A DNA stretch of 64,000 nucleotides from CALLVY01 sp937899855 (GCA_039820405.1 JBCBQC010000017.1:8745-72744), one strand, 5' to 3'. Positions 44,253-54,032 are shown, counted from the stretch's first letter. Notes: generated from the letters alone by a model not told the origin. Program-made: numbers and translations.

Positions 44253-46304
44253 ATGATCCGAAAATCGACTCTAAAGCTCCTGACGGCCCTCGTGCTACTA
44301 TCGACGTGTGGCCTGACGGCCCAGGACCTGCTCCAGTACATTCCCTCCGAGGCAGCCGTGGTCCTCAGCATCGACCCCAGCACCGTCAAAACCAAGGTGG
44401 ACGTGGCGGCCCTCAAGCAGTTGGAAGTGACCCAAATGATGGCCCGCGAATGGGCCCGCGACTTTTACCCCGAAAATGAAGAAGCCTTTGTCGCCGCCTT
44501 CAACGATCCCCAGCGCTACGGCATGGACCTCGATCGGGCGAGCTACTTTTTTTACTTCAACAAAGGCTCGGACGCCTACTATGGCTACCTCTTTGCCCTC
44601 TCCGATGCCGATGCCTTTTCCAAGTTTTACAAGTCTACCCTCTTCAATGCGGAGAAAGGACTCCGCCTCATCGAAGATGGCGACGTCATCATGGCCACTA
44701 CCGGCTCGGCCGGGATTGCATGGAACGAAGAAATGGCGATGATCACCTCGGTACAGTTGGAACGCGATTACGACTGGGACTGGGAAGAGGATTATGGCGA
44801 ATACGAAGAAGAGGAATACATCGAAGAGGAGTACGGGGAGGAAGAAATTGTGGAAGAGGAGTTTGAGGACGTCATGCTAGAGGAACCGGTCCCCGAAGTG
44901 GAGATAGAAATTGCGGAGGTAGAAGAGGTGGAGGAAGAGCTGGTGGAGGAAACGGAATTGGTACCCGTGGAGGAGGACCGAATTGATGGTTTTGACGACG
45001 TTTCCGACCGTGGCGATTCGACGATCGTGGTCGAGGAGGAAATGGAAGTGGAAGAAGAATGGGACTGGGAGGAAGACGACTACGGCGAGAGCGACGAGGA
45101 ATACGCCGCCCGCACCAAGGCGGCCGTCGAGCAGTTTACCCAAGGGCTCTTTTCGATTCCGACGGACTCGACCATCCTCAGCAATCAGAAGTTTGTCAAC
45201 CATCCTCGCGAGGGCAACGACATGCACCTGTGGATGGATTACGCCTGGTTGGGCAATATGCAGGGCATGGAATCCCTGCTCGATCCCAGCACCCGCGGTT
45301 TTCTCAAGGCCTACCAAAAGATGCTCACCGATGCTTCGCTCTGGATCGACCTCAATTTTAATCCCGGTTCGATCGACTTTGACTACCACGTCCAGTTGGA
45401 TGAGGCCTGGATGCGCTACGTACGCAGTACACACGATTCCAAGCTCAACCGTAAATTCCACAAATACATCAAGGGAGAAAACCTGCTCGGCTACCTGTCC
45501 ATCAACGTCAATATGGAAAATACGCTGCGCGGTGCCAAGGACCTGATGCTGCCCCTTATGGAAGCCGCCCCGGAGGTGGGTCCTATGGCGGGCGAGCTGA
45601 TCGACATCGTGGATATTGTTGTGGACGAGCAAGCGATTTACGAATTCTTCAAGGGCGACATGTGTATGGCGGTAACGGGCCTGCGCGAATTTGAGCGCAT
45701 GGTGACGACCTACGATTACGACGAGGAGTTTAACCTGATCGAAAAGGAGGAATTGCGCAAACAAACGCTCCCGGAATTTGTCATGATGATGGGCTACGGA
45801 CGGGAAGACGATTTGAAAAAGTTTTTCCGCCTGGGCGAAAAAGCGGGGGGCTTGCGTCGGGTCGACAACTATTACCAGGTGACGACCGATATGATGGGGA
45901 TGAACCTCTACCTGGCCTACCACAAGGGCATCTTGTTTTTTACCAACGATGACATCCTGATCAAAAATAACCTGAGTTCCGGGTGGCCTGCCAAGGAGCG
46001 CATTGCCAAGAAGCACCGCCAACTGATGGAGGACAACGTCCAGGTCGTCTTTTGGGACATTCCCAAATCTCTCAACTCGGCTTCGGCGCTGGGGATGCCC
46101 TTTGGCGATACGGGAGAGGAAGTGGTCAACGTGGGCAAACAAAGCCTCGAAAGCATGCTCGCGATTACGCCCAAAGCCACCGGAAATTCCTATTTTAGCA
46201 AAATGAGTTTTCGCTTCGCGAACCAGCAAATGAATAGCCTGGACCAGCTGTTCCAGTTTATGGAAGAGATTTTTAAAATGGAGAGCCAGGGCGACCGTTC
46301 GTAA
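44253..46304 (+). CDS. DUF4836-like secreted protein with long acidic insertion
   Basis: The product has 683 residues with signal peptide MIRKSTLKLLTALVLLSTCG. The start of the mature part (DLLQYIPSEAAVVLSIDP) and the later FFTNDDILIKNN and DDLKKFFRLGEKAGGLRRVD segments fit the DUF4836 family, found in Bacteroidota with unknown function. Residues about 170-285 are a low-complexity acidic stretch with many E, D and Y (about half acidic), likely disordered. It splits the domain. Acidic inserts like this may bind cations; that is inference. It is behind the lipoprotein gene and ahead of an oxidoreductase. Confidence 0.85.
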   Translation: MIRKSTLKLLTALVLLSTCGLTAQDLLQYIPSEAAVVLSIDPSTVKTKVDVAALKQLEVTQMMAREWARDFYPENEEAFVAAFNDPQRYGMDLDRASYFFYFNKGSDAYYGYLFALSDADAFSKFYKSTLFNAEKGLRLIEDGDVIMATTGSAGIAWNEEMAMITSVQLERDYDWDWEEDYGEYEEEEYIEEEYGEEEIVEEEFEDVMLEEPVPEVEIEIAEVEEVEEELVEETELVPVEEDRIDGFDDVSDRGDSTIVVEEEMEVEEEWDWEEDDYGESDEEYAARTKAAVEQFTQGLFSIPTDSTILSNQKFVNHPREGNDMHLWMDYAWLGNMQGMESLLDPSTRGFLKAYQKMLTDASLWIDLNFNPGSIDFDYHVQLDEAWMRYVRSTHDSKLNRKFHKYIKGENLLGYLSINVNMENTLRGAKDLMLPLMEAAPEVGPMAGELIDIVDIVVDEQAIYEFFKGDMCMAVTGLREFERMVTTYDYDEEFNLIEKEELRKQTLPEFVMMMGYGREDDLKKFFRLGEKAGGLRRVDNYYQVTTDMMGMNLYLAYHKGILFFTNDDILIKNNLSSGWPAKERIAKKHRQLMEDNVQVVFWDIPKSLNSASALGMPFGDTGEEVVNVGKQSLESMLAITPKATGNSYFSKMSFRFANQQMNSLDQLFQFMEEIFKMESQGDRS

Positions 46305-46334
46305 AGCAAATTTGCATCACCAAAACCAGCGCAA

Positions 46335-47330
46335 ATGCTAAAGATCGGCGTATTGGGAGCCGGGCACCTGGGGAAAATTCACCTCAAGTGCCTGCAAATG
46401 AGCGAGGCCTACGAAGTGGTAGGTTTTTATGACCCAGATGAGGCCCAGGCCCGCGCGGCCTCCGAACAATTTGGCCTCCGGGCCTGGGACAGCGCCACCG
46501 CCTTGATCGAGGCCGTGGATGTGGTCGATATTGTCACCCCTACCGTGACGCATTTTAAATTGGCGCAATTGGCCATCGACAAGGGCAAGCACCTGTTTAT
46601 CGAAAAACCCATTACCCACACCCCCGAAGAGGCCCGCGATTTGCTACACGCCAGCCGGGCCAAGGGCGTCCGCGTCCAGGTGGGGCACGTCGAACGTTTC
46701 AACCCCGCCTTTTTGGCCCTCGACCAGGTGCCGCTGCGGCCCATGTTTATCGAAGCCCACCGCCTGGCCACCTTCAACCCCCGCGGTACCGACGTCTCGG
46801 TCATCCTGGACCTGATGATCCACGACCTGGACATCGTCCTGAGTTTGGTGCCCTCGCCGGTCCGCCACATCAGCGCCAGCGGGGTGGCCGTACTGAGCGA
46901 TACCCCGGACATCAGCAACGCCCGGATCGAATTCGAAAACGGCTGCGTGGCCAACCTGACGGCCAGCCGCATGTCGCTCAAGCAGATGCGCAAGGTGCGC
47001 CTCTTCCAACGCGACGCCTACATCAGCCTCGACTTTTTGGAGAAAAATGCCCAAATCGTACGGATGTACGACAAGGCCAGCAATCCGCCCCAGGCCGAGC
47101 AGATGATGGAGTTGCCCACCCCCCAAGGGGACAAGCTGATCCACATCGAAATGCCCACCATCGAACCCACCAATGCCATCAAGATGGAGTTGGAGAGCCT
47201 GGCCACCAGCATCCGCGAGCAGCGGCCGCCCAAGGTGGGGATCGAGGATGGTTACCGGGCGCTGGAAGTGGCCTACCGCATTTTGGAAGAAATTGAAAAC
47301 CGGAGCCGGACCTATGCAACCCAAGCTTAG
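46335..47330 (+). CDS. Gfo/Idh/MocA family oxidoreductase
   Basis: The product has 331 residues. The N-terminal Rossmann fold has GVLGAGHLGKIHLK; the family motif EKP is IEKPITHTPEEA; the catalytic region has VSVILDLMIHDLDIVLSL. The enzyme uses NAD(P) to oxidise a sugar or related alcohol. In Bacteroidota, a close relative (GnnA) makes 3-keto-UDP-GlcNAc for amide-linked lipid A, but the substrate here is not determined by the sequence. The end overlaps the next gene by 17 bp. Confidence 0.92.
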   Translation: MLKIGVLGAGHLGKIHLKCLQMSEAYEVVGFYDPDEAQARAASEQFGLRAWDSATALIEAVDVVDIVTPTVTHFKLAQLAIDKGKHLFIEKPITHTPEEARDLLHASRAKGVRVQVGHVERFNPAFLALDQVPLRPMFIEAHRLATFNPRGTDVSVILDLMIHDLDIVLSLVPSPVRHISASGVAVLSDTPDISNARIEFENGCVANLTASRMSLKQMRKVRLFQRDAYISLDFLEKNAQIVRMYDKASNPPQAEQMMELPTPQGDKLIHIEMPTIEPTNAIKMELESLATSIREQRPPKVGIEDGYRALEVAYRILEEIENRSRTYATQA

Positions 47331-47856
47331 GTACGCCGCTCTTTTGATCGGAATCTGCACTTGGCTGATCAGCGGGACGAACCTCTCTGCCCAATCTTCG
47401 TCACCGCCCTGGCAATGGACCACCGAAATGGGGAGTAGCCTGTCTTTTACGGGCCTCAACATTCACCTTTCCGGGGTACTGCGCCGGGGAAAACACGCCC
47501 TGGTCCTGGGCCCCAAATGGGTACTGTCCGATAGTTTTTTGATTCAAAATGGCCCCTGGGGCTGGGAGCTGGCTTACCGCTGGTACCTCCTGGAGTCCCA
47601 GCGCCTGCGTTCCTTCGCTCGGGCGGGTTATCAGGGCGCCTTTCTGGGGCGTACCGTCAATCGCCGCCAAATCCGGGTCCACGAAGTCCACGCGGGCTAC
47701 GGCTTGGAGTTCCAACTGGGCCCGCGCCTGGCACTGGGCAATACGCTGGGGCTGGGCTGGGCCATCGAGCGCAGTCGCGACCGGGGGCGGGACGAAGTCT
47801 TTGGGCTGGATGGGTTTAGCGTACTGGGCAAAGTGTATTTGGGGTGGCGCTGGTAG
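47314..47856 (+). CDS. Small outer-membrane protein, hypothetical
   Basis: The product has 180 residues from ATG 47314, inside the end of the oxidoreductase gene. It has a signal peptide (RYAALLIGICTWLISGTNLS AQ region) and about eight amphipathic beta strands rich in Trp, Tyr and Gly, ending with LGKVYLGWRW. A small outer-membrane barrel is the best guess. Translational coupling to the upstream gene is likely. Confidence 0.75.
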   Translation: MQPKLRYAALLIGICTWLISGTNLSAQSSSPPWQWTTEMGSSLSFTGLNIHLSGVLRRGKHALVLGPKWVLSDSFLIQNGPWGWELAYRWYLLESQRLRSFARAGYQGAFLGRTVNRRQIRVHEVHAGYGLEFQLGPRLALGNTLGLGWAIERSRDRGRDEVFGLDGFSVLGKVYLGWRW

Positions 47857-47873
47857 CCGCCCGGGCAAAAGCA

Positions 47874-48740
47874 ATGGCTATGTTGAGACCATGTATTTTC
47901 CTTCTCCTGTTTTGGTGTAGCGGCTGCTTCTTTGGCGAGGTGGAGCGGGGAAGCACCCTAACCGGTGCCGATCCTTGGGTGATGGGACACGGCGGTAGCG
48001 GCTTTGCGACCATCGACAACCACTGGCCGGACAATTCGGAGTTGAGTATTGAGCGGGCCATCGACGTATTGGGGGCGGATGGGGTAGAGGTGGATGTACA
48101 GCTGACGGCGGATAGTGTTTTGGTGCTTTACCACGACGTACGCCTGGAATCGCAGACGGATTGTCGGGCTTGTTTGTACGAACATCTATGGGCGGATTTG
48201 CGCGATTGTCGCTACCGGGGAAACTTTGCGGTCAACGTCGCGCAGTCGGAGGGGATTTGGACCCTGGAGGCGCTGGTGGCTAATTTTGCGAGTCGGGCCG
48301 TGCCGCCGCGGATTTTTATCGACATGACTTTGCCGGCGGCTTGTAGCGTGGATGTGGATACTGGCGAATTTTTTCGCATTTTTGCGCGGCGTTTGGTGCA
48401 GCTGATTCGGGATTACGATGCGGCGGACTGGATTTGGATCCAGTTGGGGCGTTTGGATCGCTTGGAGTGGTTACAGGCTTTGGCGCCGGAGCTGCAACTG
48501 GCCTGGCTGGGGCCGCTCAGTGCGGATCGTTTGGCCGTGGCGGCGACAAAAGGCTTGTGGGGCGTGGCCGAGGCCAATGACCGGGTGGAGAAAATGGAGG
48601 TGGAGGAAGCACATCGGCTGGGATTGGGCGTTATAGTATACGAAGTAAAAATCCGGGAGGGGATGCTGCGGGCGGTGGCCAAGGGCGCCGACGCGATCGA
48701 AACGGAAAACATTCCACTGCTCCATTCCATCCTGGACTAA
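47874..48740 (+). CDS. Glycerophosphodiester phosphodiesterase family lipoprotein
   Basis: The product has 288 residues from ATG 47874 (ATG 47880 is also possible). The signal ends in lipobox CSGC. The GDPD barrel has GHGGSGF with the first catalytic His, GVEVDVQLTAD with the metal-binding Glu and Asp, and LYHD with the second His; KGADAIETENIPLL closes the fold. The usual HRG has become HGG, so the Arg is absent. It likely acts on glycerophosphodiesters in the periplasm, with activity uncertain. Two lipoprotein genes lie in tandem with the next one 12 bp downstream. Confidence 0.88.
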   Translation: MAMLRPCIFLLLFWCSGCFFGEVERGSTLTGADPWVMGHGGSGFATIDNHWPDNSELSIERAIDVLGADGVEVDVQLTADSVLVLYHDVRLESQTDCRACLYEHLWADLRDCRYRGNFAVNVAQSEGIWTLEALVANFASRAVPPRIFIDMTLPAACSVDVDTGEFFRIFARRLVQLIRDYDAADWIWIQLGRLDRLEWLQALAPELQLAWLGPLSADRLAVAATKGLWGVAEANDRVEKMEVEEAHRLGLGVIVYEVKIREGMLRAVAKGADAIETENIPLLHSILD

Positions 48741-48752
48741 AAGATACGCATC

Positions 48753-49652
48753 ATGAAGGTACTTGACTACTGCTGGGGAATATTGCTGCTGGGCCTGCTG
48801 CTCGGCACGTCCGCTTGTGACATCATCAATTCGGAGGAACCCATTCCCGCGTTTATCCACATCGAAGACTTTGCCCTGAATACGACCGTGGGTGAGGGCA
48901 CCGATTCGCGTAAAATTACCGAGGTTTTCGTTTTTGTGGGGGGGGATTTGCTCGGCGCCTACAGCCTTCCGGCTGACTTTCCCGTACTCAAAACGGGGCA
49001 GCAGCAGATTCAGTTGTTTCCCGGGGTACAGGACAATGGCATCGCCGCCACCCCGGAGATTTATCCTTTTTACACCACCTATACGACCGACGTGGAATTG
49101 GTGGCCCTGGAAACCGATACGATTCGGCCGGTGGTGGAGTACATCGACGGCATCAAATTCGCCATCCAGGAGACCTTCGAGAACAACCTCCAGGTCTTTC
49201 GGGAGGACTTGGACAATGACCCCCAGACCCAACTCATCTTTACGCGCGATCCCGACGAGGTTTTTGAGGGGCAGCAATCCGCCAAGGTGGTGGTGAGCGA
49301 GGAAAATCCCCTTTTCCAGGTGGGGTCCATCCGTTTTGACGACCTCCCCGAGATCAACCGCAGCGCCTACATCGAGCTCAATTTTCGCACCGAGGTCCCC
49401 GTCGAGGTGGGCATTTTGTACACCGACGATTTTGCGCGTACCCAGGCCGACTACCGCAACGTGCTCGCGGTGAGTACGGAGTGGAAGAAGATTTACCTCA
49501 ACGTCACCGAGCAGTTTACCGTGCTGGGTGGCCTGCCCGACATTCGCGATTTCCAGATTGGGATTCGGGCGGCCATGGCGGTAGAAAATGGGGCTTTCCA
49601 GAGTGGCTCCCGCGAGATTTTGATCGACAACATCAAACTGATTCATTTTTGA
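48753..49652 (+). CDS. Hypothetical lipoprotein
   Basis: The product has 299 residues. Lipobox TSAC follows signal MKVLDYCWGILLLGLLLG. The mature part (IPAFIHIEDFALNTTVGEG, FVFVGGDLLGAYSLP, and a C-terminal jelly-roll-like half with SREILIDNIKLIHF) looks like a beta-rich, possibly carbohydrate-binding lipoprotein. I do not recognise the family. It is 12 bp after the GDPD lipoprotein gene. Confidence 0.8.
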   Translation: MKVLDYCWGILLLGLLLGTSACDIINSEEPIPAFIHIEDFALNTTVGEGTDSRKITEVFVFVGGDLLGAYSLPADFPVLKTGQQQIQLFPGVQDNGIAATPEIYPFYTTYTTDVELVALETDTIRPVVEYIDGIKFAIQETFENNLQVFREDLDNDPQTQLIFTRDPDEVFEGQQSAKVVVSEENPLFQVGSIRFDDLPEINRSAYIELNFRTEVPVEVGILYTDDFARTQADYRNVLAVSTEWKKIYLNVTEQFTVLGGLPDIRDFQIGIRAAMAVENGAFQSGSREILIDNIKLIHF

Positions 49653-49728
49653 TCGCGATTTAGTGGGCCTTTTTCTTCTCAATTAGTTACCGATATTCTT
49701 AGCTTTGGAGCAGTTAATCAAAGGGGTC

Positions 49729-49759
49729 TTTTCGGTACCCGTCCGGAGGGCTATCTTTG
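49729..49759 (+). promoter_or_regulatory. Candidate promoter of the sugar transferase gene
   Basis: TTTT (49729-49732), 19-nt spacer, TATCTTTG (49752-49759), fully matching the -7 box. The start of transcription near 49766 supports ATG 49778 as the start codon. Confidence 0.6.
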
Positions 49760-49777
49760 TTGATTACGGAACACCCA

Positions 49778-51202
49778 ATGATGAACCGCCGCCGCAGACG
49801 TCTCGATATGCTCGTGTACCAGCTGGCCGACTTTGTGACGGCCATGCTAGCCTGGGCCTGTTTTTTCCTCTACCGCAAGCGCGTGGAGGAGGTCCCCATC
49901 GACTGGCTGGTACTGGAAGACGGAAACTTCTGGTTGGGCGTCCTCATTATTCCCACCGGCTGGGTCCTGATCTACGGCATTTTTGACCAGTACCGCGACA
50001 TTTACCGGCTGTCCCGCCTCACCACGCTCGCCCGTACGGCCCTGCTCACCTTTATCGGCGTCTTTTTCCTGTTTTTTACCCTCATCCTCGACGATTTTGT
50101 CCGCGATTATAAGACTTACTACAACTCCTTCCTCACCCTATTTTTACTCCACTACAGCTTTACCTCCACGGCGCGGATGGTGCTCCTGACCCGGGCCAGT
50201 CGCCGACTCAAGGCGGGTCTGGTGACCTTTAATACCCTCATCATCGGGGGCAATAAAAATGCGGTGGACCTCTACCTCGACATCGCGAATCGGGAGAAGG
50301 GCTTGGGCAATAAGTTTATCGGTTTTATCGACAGCAACGGGCGGAGCGGGACGGAATTGGCGCAGCACCTGCCGGGTCTGGGAAAAATTGAGGACATCGA
50401 CCGGGTGATCCGCGAGGCCGAGATCGAGGAGGTCATCATCGCCATCGAGACTTCGGAACACAACCGCCTCCGCGAAATCCTCAACATCCTCTTCGACTTC
50501 AACGAGCAGATCCTGGTCAAGATCATCCCCGACATGTACGACATCCTATTGGGCAATGTTAAGATGAATCACGTCTACGGGGCCATCCTCATCGAGATTC
50601 GTCAGGACCTGATGCCCCGCTGGCAACGTCTCATCAAACGACTGATCGACCTGCTGGTATGTGCGGCCCTGCTGATCTTACTTTCGCCGCTCCTGCTCTA
50701 CATCGTGATCCGGGTGCGGCTGAGTTCGCCGGGGCCCATCTTCTACTTCCAGGAGCGGATCGGCCTCAACGGCCAGCCCTTTTACATCATCAAGTTCCGT
50801 TCGATGCGTACCGATGCCGAGGCCGATGGTCCCCAACTGTCGCACGAAAACGATACGCGGGTGACGCCCTGGGGCAAGGTGATGCGCAAATGGCGGCTGG
50901 ACGAGCTGCCCCAATTTTGGAACGTCATCAAGGGCGATATGTCGCTGGTGGGGCCCCGTCCCGAGCGGAAGTTTTACATCGACCAGATCGTCCAGCAAAA
51001 CCCCCATTACAAGCAATTGCTCAAGGTCCGCCCCGGGATCACCTCCTGGGGGCAGGTCAAGTACGGCTACGCTTCCAACGTCGACGAGATGCTCCAACGC
51101 CTCAAGTTTGACATCCTCTACATCGAGAACCGTTCGCTGGCCCTGGATTTTAAGATCATGTTTTACACCCTGCTGGTGTTGTTGCAGGGGAAGGGGAAGT
51201 AG
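49778..51202 (+). CDS. Polyprenyl glycosylphosphotransferase (WbaP/CpsE type)
   Basis: The product has 474 residues. There are four TM helices in the first 150 residues, a Rossmann-like CoA-binding domain (about 160-270, TFNTLIIGGNKNAVDLYLDI), another TM or re-entrant helix (about 295) and a C-terminal phosphoglycosyl transferase domain with KFRSMRTDAEADGP and the catalytic Asp-Glu pair in RKWRLDELPQFWNVIKGDMS, followed by LVGPRPE. It transfers a sugar-1-phosphate to undecaprenyl phosphate as the first step of an exopolysaccharide or O-antigen. It stands alone here without other glycan genes. Confidence 0.94.
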   Translation: MMNRRRRRLDMLVYQLADFVTAMLAWACFFLYRKRVEEVPIDWLVLEDGNFWLGVLIIPTGWVLIYGIFDQYRDIYRLSRLTTLARTALLTFIGVFFLFFTLILDDFVRDYKTYYNSFLTLFLLHYSFTSTARMVLLTRASRRLKAGLVTFNTLIIGGNKNAVDLYLDIANREKGLGNKFIGFIDSNGRSGTELAQHLPGLGKIEDIDRVIREAEIEEVIIAIETSEHNRLREILNILFDFNEQILVKIIPDMYDILLGNVKMNHVYGAILIEIRQDLMPRWQRLIKRLIDLLVCAALLILLSPLLLYIVIRVRLSSPGPIFYFQERIGLNGQPFYIIKFRSMRTDAEADGPQLSHENDTRVTPWGKVMRKWRLDELPQFWNVIKGDMSLVGPRPERKFYIDQIVQQNPHYKQLLKVRPGITSWGQVKYGYASNVDEMLQRLKFDILYIENRSLALDFKIMFYTLLVLLQGKGK

Positions 51203-51218
51203 GGGGGCGGCACGGTCA

Positions 51219-54032
51219 TTACTCGGCTCGCAACAATGCTCGGATGCGTGTGACATCGGGGTGGGTGATGCCTGCGGCTTCCAGGGCGGCTAAATCTTCC
51301 AAAAATACCGCTGCGAAGGTGCGGTCGTTGTAGGGTTGGTCTTTCCACTTTAGGTAAAGTGCTTTTGCTTCCTCAAACCTGTCTTGGTAAAGTAGGGCCG
51401 GGGCTAAATTGGTATTGATCCAATTCTCGTTGGGGTCCAAAACTAGGCCGCTCCGAGCCGCACGTTCGGCGGCTGCAAACTGCCGATCGAATAAACCATA
51501 CCAAGCCAGGCTTCCGTATTCGTTGGCGATTAGATTGTTTAGTTTTTCATTATGGGCTAAGGTATCCGTCAATTGCTCAAGCAAGCGAAGGATCTCTTCT
51601 TGGCGACTGACTTTTTGCTGGGGAATAGTTTCGGTTTTGTTTTGGTCTTTTAGGGCGGTAACGGCTTCGATTTTTTGTTGGAATAAAAATTCGGCTTCGT
51701 TAAAATTGGTGAAGAATTGAGTGAGCCGATCTACGTAATCTTGGTACTGCACGACTTGGGGATGGTCTGGGGGATAAATGGTTAGTCGTTCTCGTACCTC
51801 TTGCACTAACGCCAAACCACTGGTTTTTAACGCCAAATCCCCAGTAGATTTCAGTAATTGTTCATAGAATAAGCCCAGGTTTAGGGCAGTCATACATACG
51901 TCTAAATTATAAGCCCTAATATTCGTTTTGGCTAATTCCCGATAAAGGCCTAGGGCTTCCCCAAACTGTATTTTGGCCTGCTCCATATCATTGTTGTCGC
52001 TCGATAAGTTCCCCAGATTGTTCAGGGTTCCAGCGACATCGGGCAGATAGACCTCGGGATTTTCTTTGGCTAATTCCCGATAGATATCTAGAGCTTCCTC
52101 GTACTGTATTTTGGCCTGTTCCATATCATTGTTGTCACTCGATAAGTTACCCAGATTGTTCAGAATCATCGCGACATCGGGCAGATAGGCCTCGGGACTT
52201 TTTTTGGCTAATTCCCAATGTAGGTTTAGGGCTTCCTCGTACTGTATTTTAGCCTGCTCCTTGTCATTATTGTCCCTCGATAAGTTACCCAAATTATTCA
52301 GTGTCATCGCGACATCGGGCAGATAGGCCTCAGGATTTTTTTTAGCTAATCCTCGTCTGATTGCTAAGGCTTCCTCAAACTGTATTTTGGCCTGTTCCAA
52401 GTCATTATTGCCACTCGATAATATCCCCAAATTGTTTAGAGTCATCGCGACATTGGGTAGATAAGCCTCAGGATTTTTTTTGACTAATTCCCGATAGAGA
52501 TCTAGGGCTTCCTCATACTGTACTTTGGCCTGCTCTACATCATTATTGTCACTTAATGCTATCCCCAGATTGTTCAGGGTTCCAGCGACATCAGGCAGAT
52601 AGGCCTCGGGATTTTTTTTGGCTAATTCCCGATAGAGGTTTAGAGCTTCCTCATACTGTATTTTGGCCCGCTCCATCTTATTATTGTCCCTCGATAATAC
52701 CCCCAGATTGTTTAGGGTTCCAGCGACATAAGGCATATAGGCCTCAGGATTCTTTCTAGCTAATTCCCGATAGAGGTTTAGGGCTTCCTCATACTGTATT
52801 TTGGCCTGCTCTATGTCATTATTGTCACTTGATAGGTTCCCCAAATTGTTCAGGATCATCGCGACATCAGACAGATAGGCCTCAGGATCTTTTTTAACTA
52901 ATTCCCGATAGAGGTTTAGGGCTTCCTCATATTGTATTTTGGCCTGCTCCATATCATTATTGTCACTTGATGTTATCCCCAGATTGTTCAGGGTTCCAGC
53001 GACATAAGGCAGATAGACTTCGGGATTTTCTTTGGCTAATTCCCGATAGAGGTCCAAAGCTTTTTTATAGTGGCTATTGGCTTTTTTAAAGCGATTTTGT
53101 TCTTGTAAAAAGTAAGCATACTCAGACAGTAAAGATACCTCCTCTCCCCGGTATTCCAGAGCGAGTTCAAAACTTTCCTCCGCTTGGCCGAACTCATACT
53201 GTAAAATATGGAGGCGGGCCTTAAAGACGGCCTGATTGACATCCTGTTTGATCTGTTGGGCCCGTTCGGCTAGGCTGACTTGTAGGGTGTCGATCAAGCT
53301 TTGCTCTTTTTCCATCGCGGCCTGATTGGTCGCCAGGCGTTGTTCCAAATCCACACTATCCAAAATCTCCAGGGCGCCCTCAATGTCCTTGGCGAGAAAA
53401 GCGCGGAAGGCCCGTTGGTAGTTTTTCGATTGGTCGTCGAGGTTGACCGTTACAAATTTATCGGCCAGCTCTTTGGCTTGTTGTTGGGCGGTATGCAGTT
53501 GTTTGAGCAAGAGTTCCTTGGCTTGATTGACCGTGGTGATTTCTTGGGAAAGTGCTACCCGCATTTTGGCCAGTGCCAATTCTTGTGCTCGACCTTTTTG
53601 TTCCAATTGGGCCAGCTGTTTCTCGTAACTTGCTTGGGTGGCGTCTTTAGCGATGGCGTAATAGGTGACCTGGTTTTCGTAGAGGGTGCCCGTTCTACAC
53701 ATCACTACTTTGAGTGGCGTCTTCCGGTTCAGGACGGCGGAGCTGGCCAATTCTTTGGTGTTCACCAGTTCGTAGCGTTTTTTGGCGGCGGAGATACTAA
53801 CGACATTCCCCGCCGGCTGATCGGCAAAGACCAGGGTAAACTTCCCATCCGAGCCACTCAACTGGGGCGCGGCCTTGTCGGAGGTCACCCGAGCGTTACG
53901 GAGGTAATGGACTTGACCGTCCCGAAAGGCACTATTCTGTTCCACCACCACTCCGGGAAGCTGTACATCCTGCTGAGCAAAGAAAGAACTGGTCAAAAGT
54001 AGGAAGAGAATAAAAAGGGGTAGTTTTTTCAT
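51219..54032 (-). CDS. Secreted protein with a regulatory-like domain, coiled coil and TPR array of near-identical units
   Basis: The product has 937 residues with signal peptide MKKLPLFILFLLLTSSFFA. Residues about 25-120 are a carboxypeptidase regulatory-like beta-sandwich (VVVEQNSAFRDGQVHYLRN), 130-270 a coiled coil, and 328-695 eight tandem 46-residue TPR-type units (RELAKKNPEAYLPDVAGTLN then NLGNLSSDNNDMEQAKIQYE). A degenerate unit and a last helical region follow. It ends at 51219, 16 bp from the convergent sugar transferase gene. Its ATG overlaps the TGA of the upstream EAD11-like gene (ATGA), so they are translated together. Role unknown, likely protein binding in the periplasm or on the surface. 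Confidence 0.9.
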   Translation of the reverse strand: MKKLPLFILFLLLTSSFFAQQDVQLPGVVVEQNSAFRDGQVHYLRNARVTSDKAAPQLSGSDGKFTLVFADQPAGNVVSISAAKKRYELVNTKELASSAVLNRKTPLKVVMCRTGTLYENQVTYYAIAKDATQASYEKQLAQLEQKGRAQELALAKMRVALSQEITTVNQAKELLLKQLHTAQQQAKELADKFVTVNLDDQSKNYQRAFRAFLAKDIEGALEILDSVDLEQRLATNQAAMEKEQSLIDTLQVSLAERAQQIKQDVNQAVFKARLHILQYEFGQAEESFELALEYRGEEVSLLSEYAYFLQEQNRFKKANSHYKKALDLYRELAKENPEVYLPYVAGTLNNLGITSSDNNDMEQAKIQYEEALNLYRELVKKDPEAYLSDVAMILNNLGNLSSDNNDIEQAKIQYEEALNLYRELARKNPEAYMPYVAGTLNNLGVLSRDNNKMERAKIQYEEALNLYRELAKKNPEAYLPDVAGTLNNLGIALSDNNDVEQAKVQYEEALDLYRELVKKNPEAYLPNVAMTLNNLGILSSGNNDLEQAKIQFEEALAIRRGLAKKNPEAYLPDVAMTLNNLGNLSRDNNDKEQAKIQYEEALNLHWELAKKSPEAYLPDVAMILNNLGNLSSDNNDMEQAKIQYEEALDIYRELAKENPEVYLPDVAGTLNNLGNLSSDNNDMEQAKIQFGEALGLYRELAKTNIRAYNLDVCMTALNLGLFYEQLLKSTGDLALKTSGLALVQEVRERLTIYPPDHPQVVQYQDYVDRLTQFFTNFNEAEFLFQQKIEAVTALKDQNKTETIPQQKVSRQEEILRLLEQLTDTLAHNEKLNNLIANEYGSLAWYGLFDRQFAAAERAARSGLVLDPNENWINTNLAPALLYQDRFEEAKALYLKWKDQPYNDRTFAAVFLEDLAALEAAGITHPDVTRIRALLRAE
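51948..53051 (-). repeat. Eight tandem 138-bp TPR-coding repeats
   Basis: Residues 328-695 of the secreted protein are eight units of exactly 46 residues (138 bp). At protein level most units differ at only a few positions, and at DNA level the copies repeat phrases such as GCTAATTCCCGATAGAGG and GGCCTGCTC. Their similarity suggests recent duplication or homogenisation. A ninth, degenerate unit lies at about 51810-51947. Confidence 0.9.

Noticed and set aside
51948..53051. 138-bp repeats as a CRISPR array
   Set aside because: The repeats are contiguous without spacers, keep one reading frame and code for TPR units.
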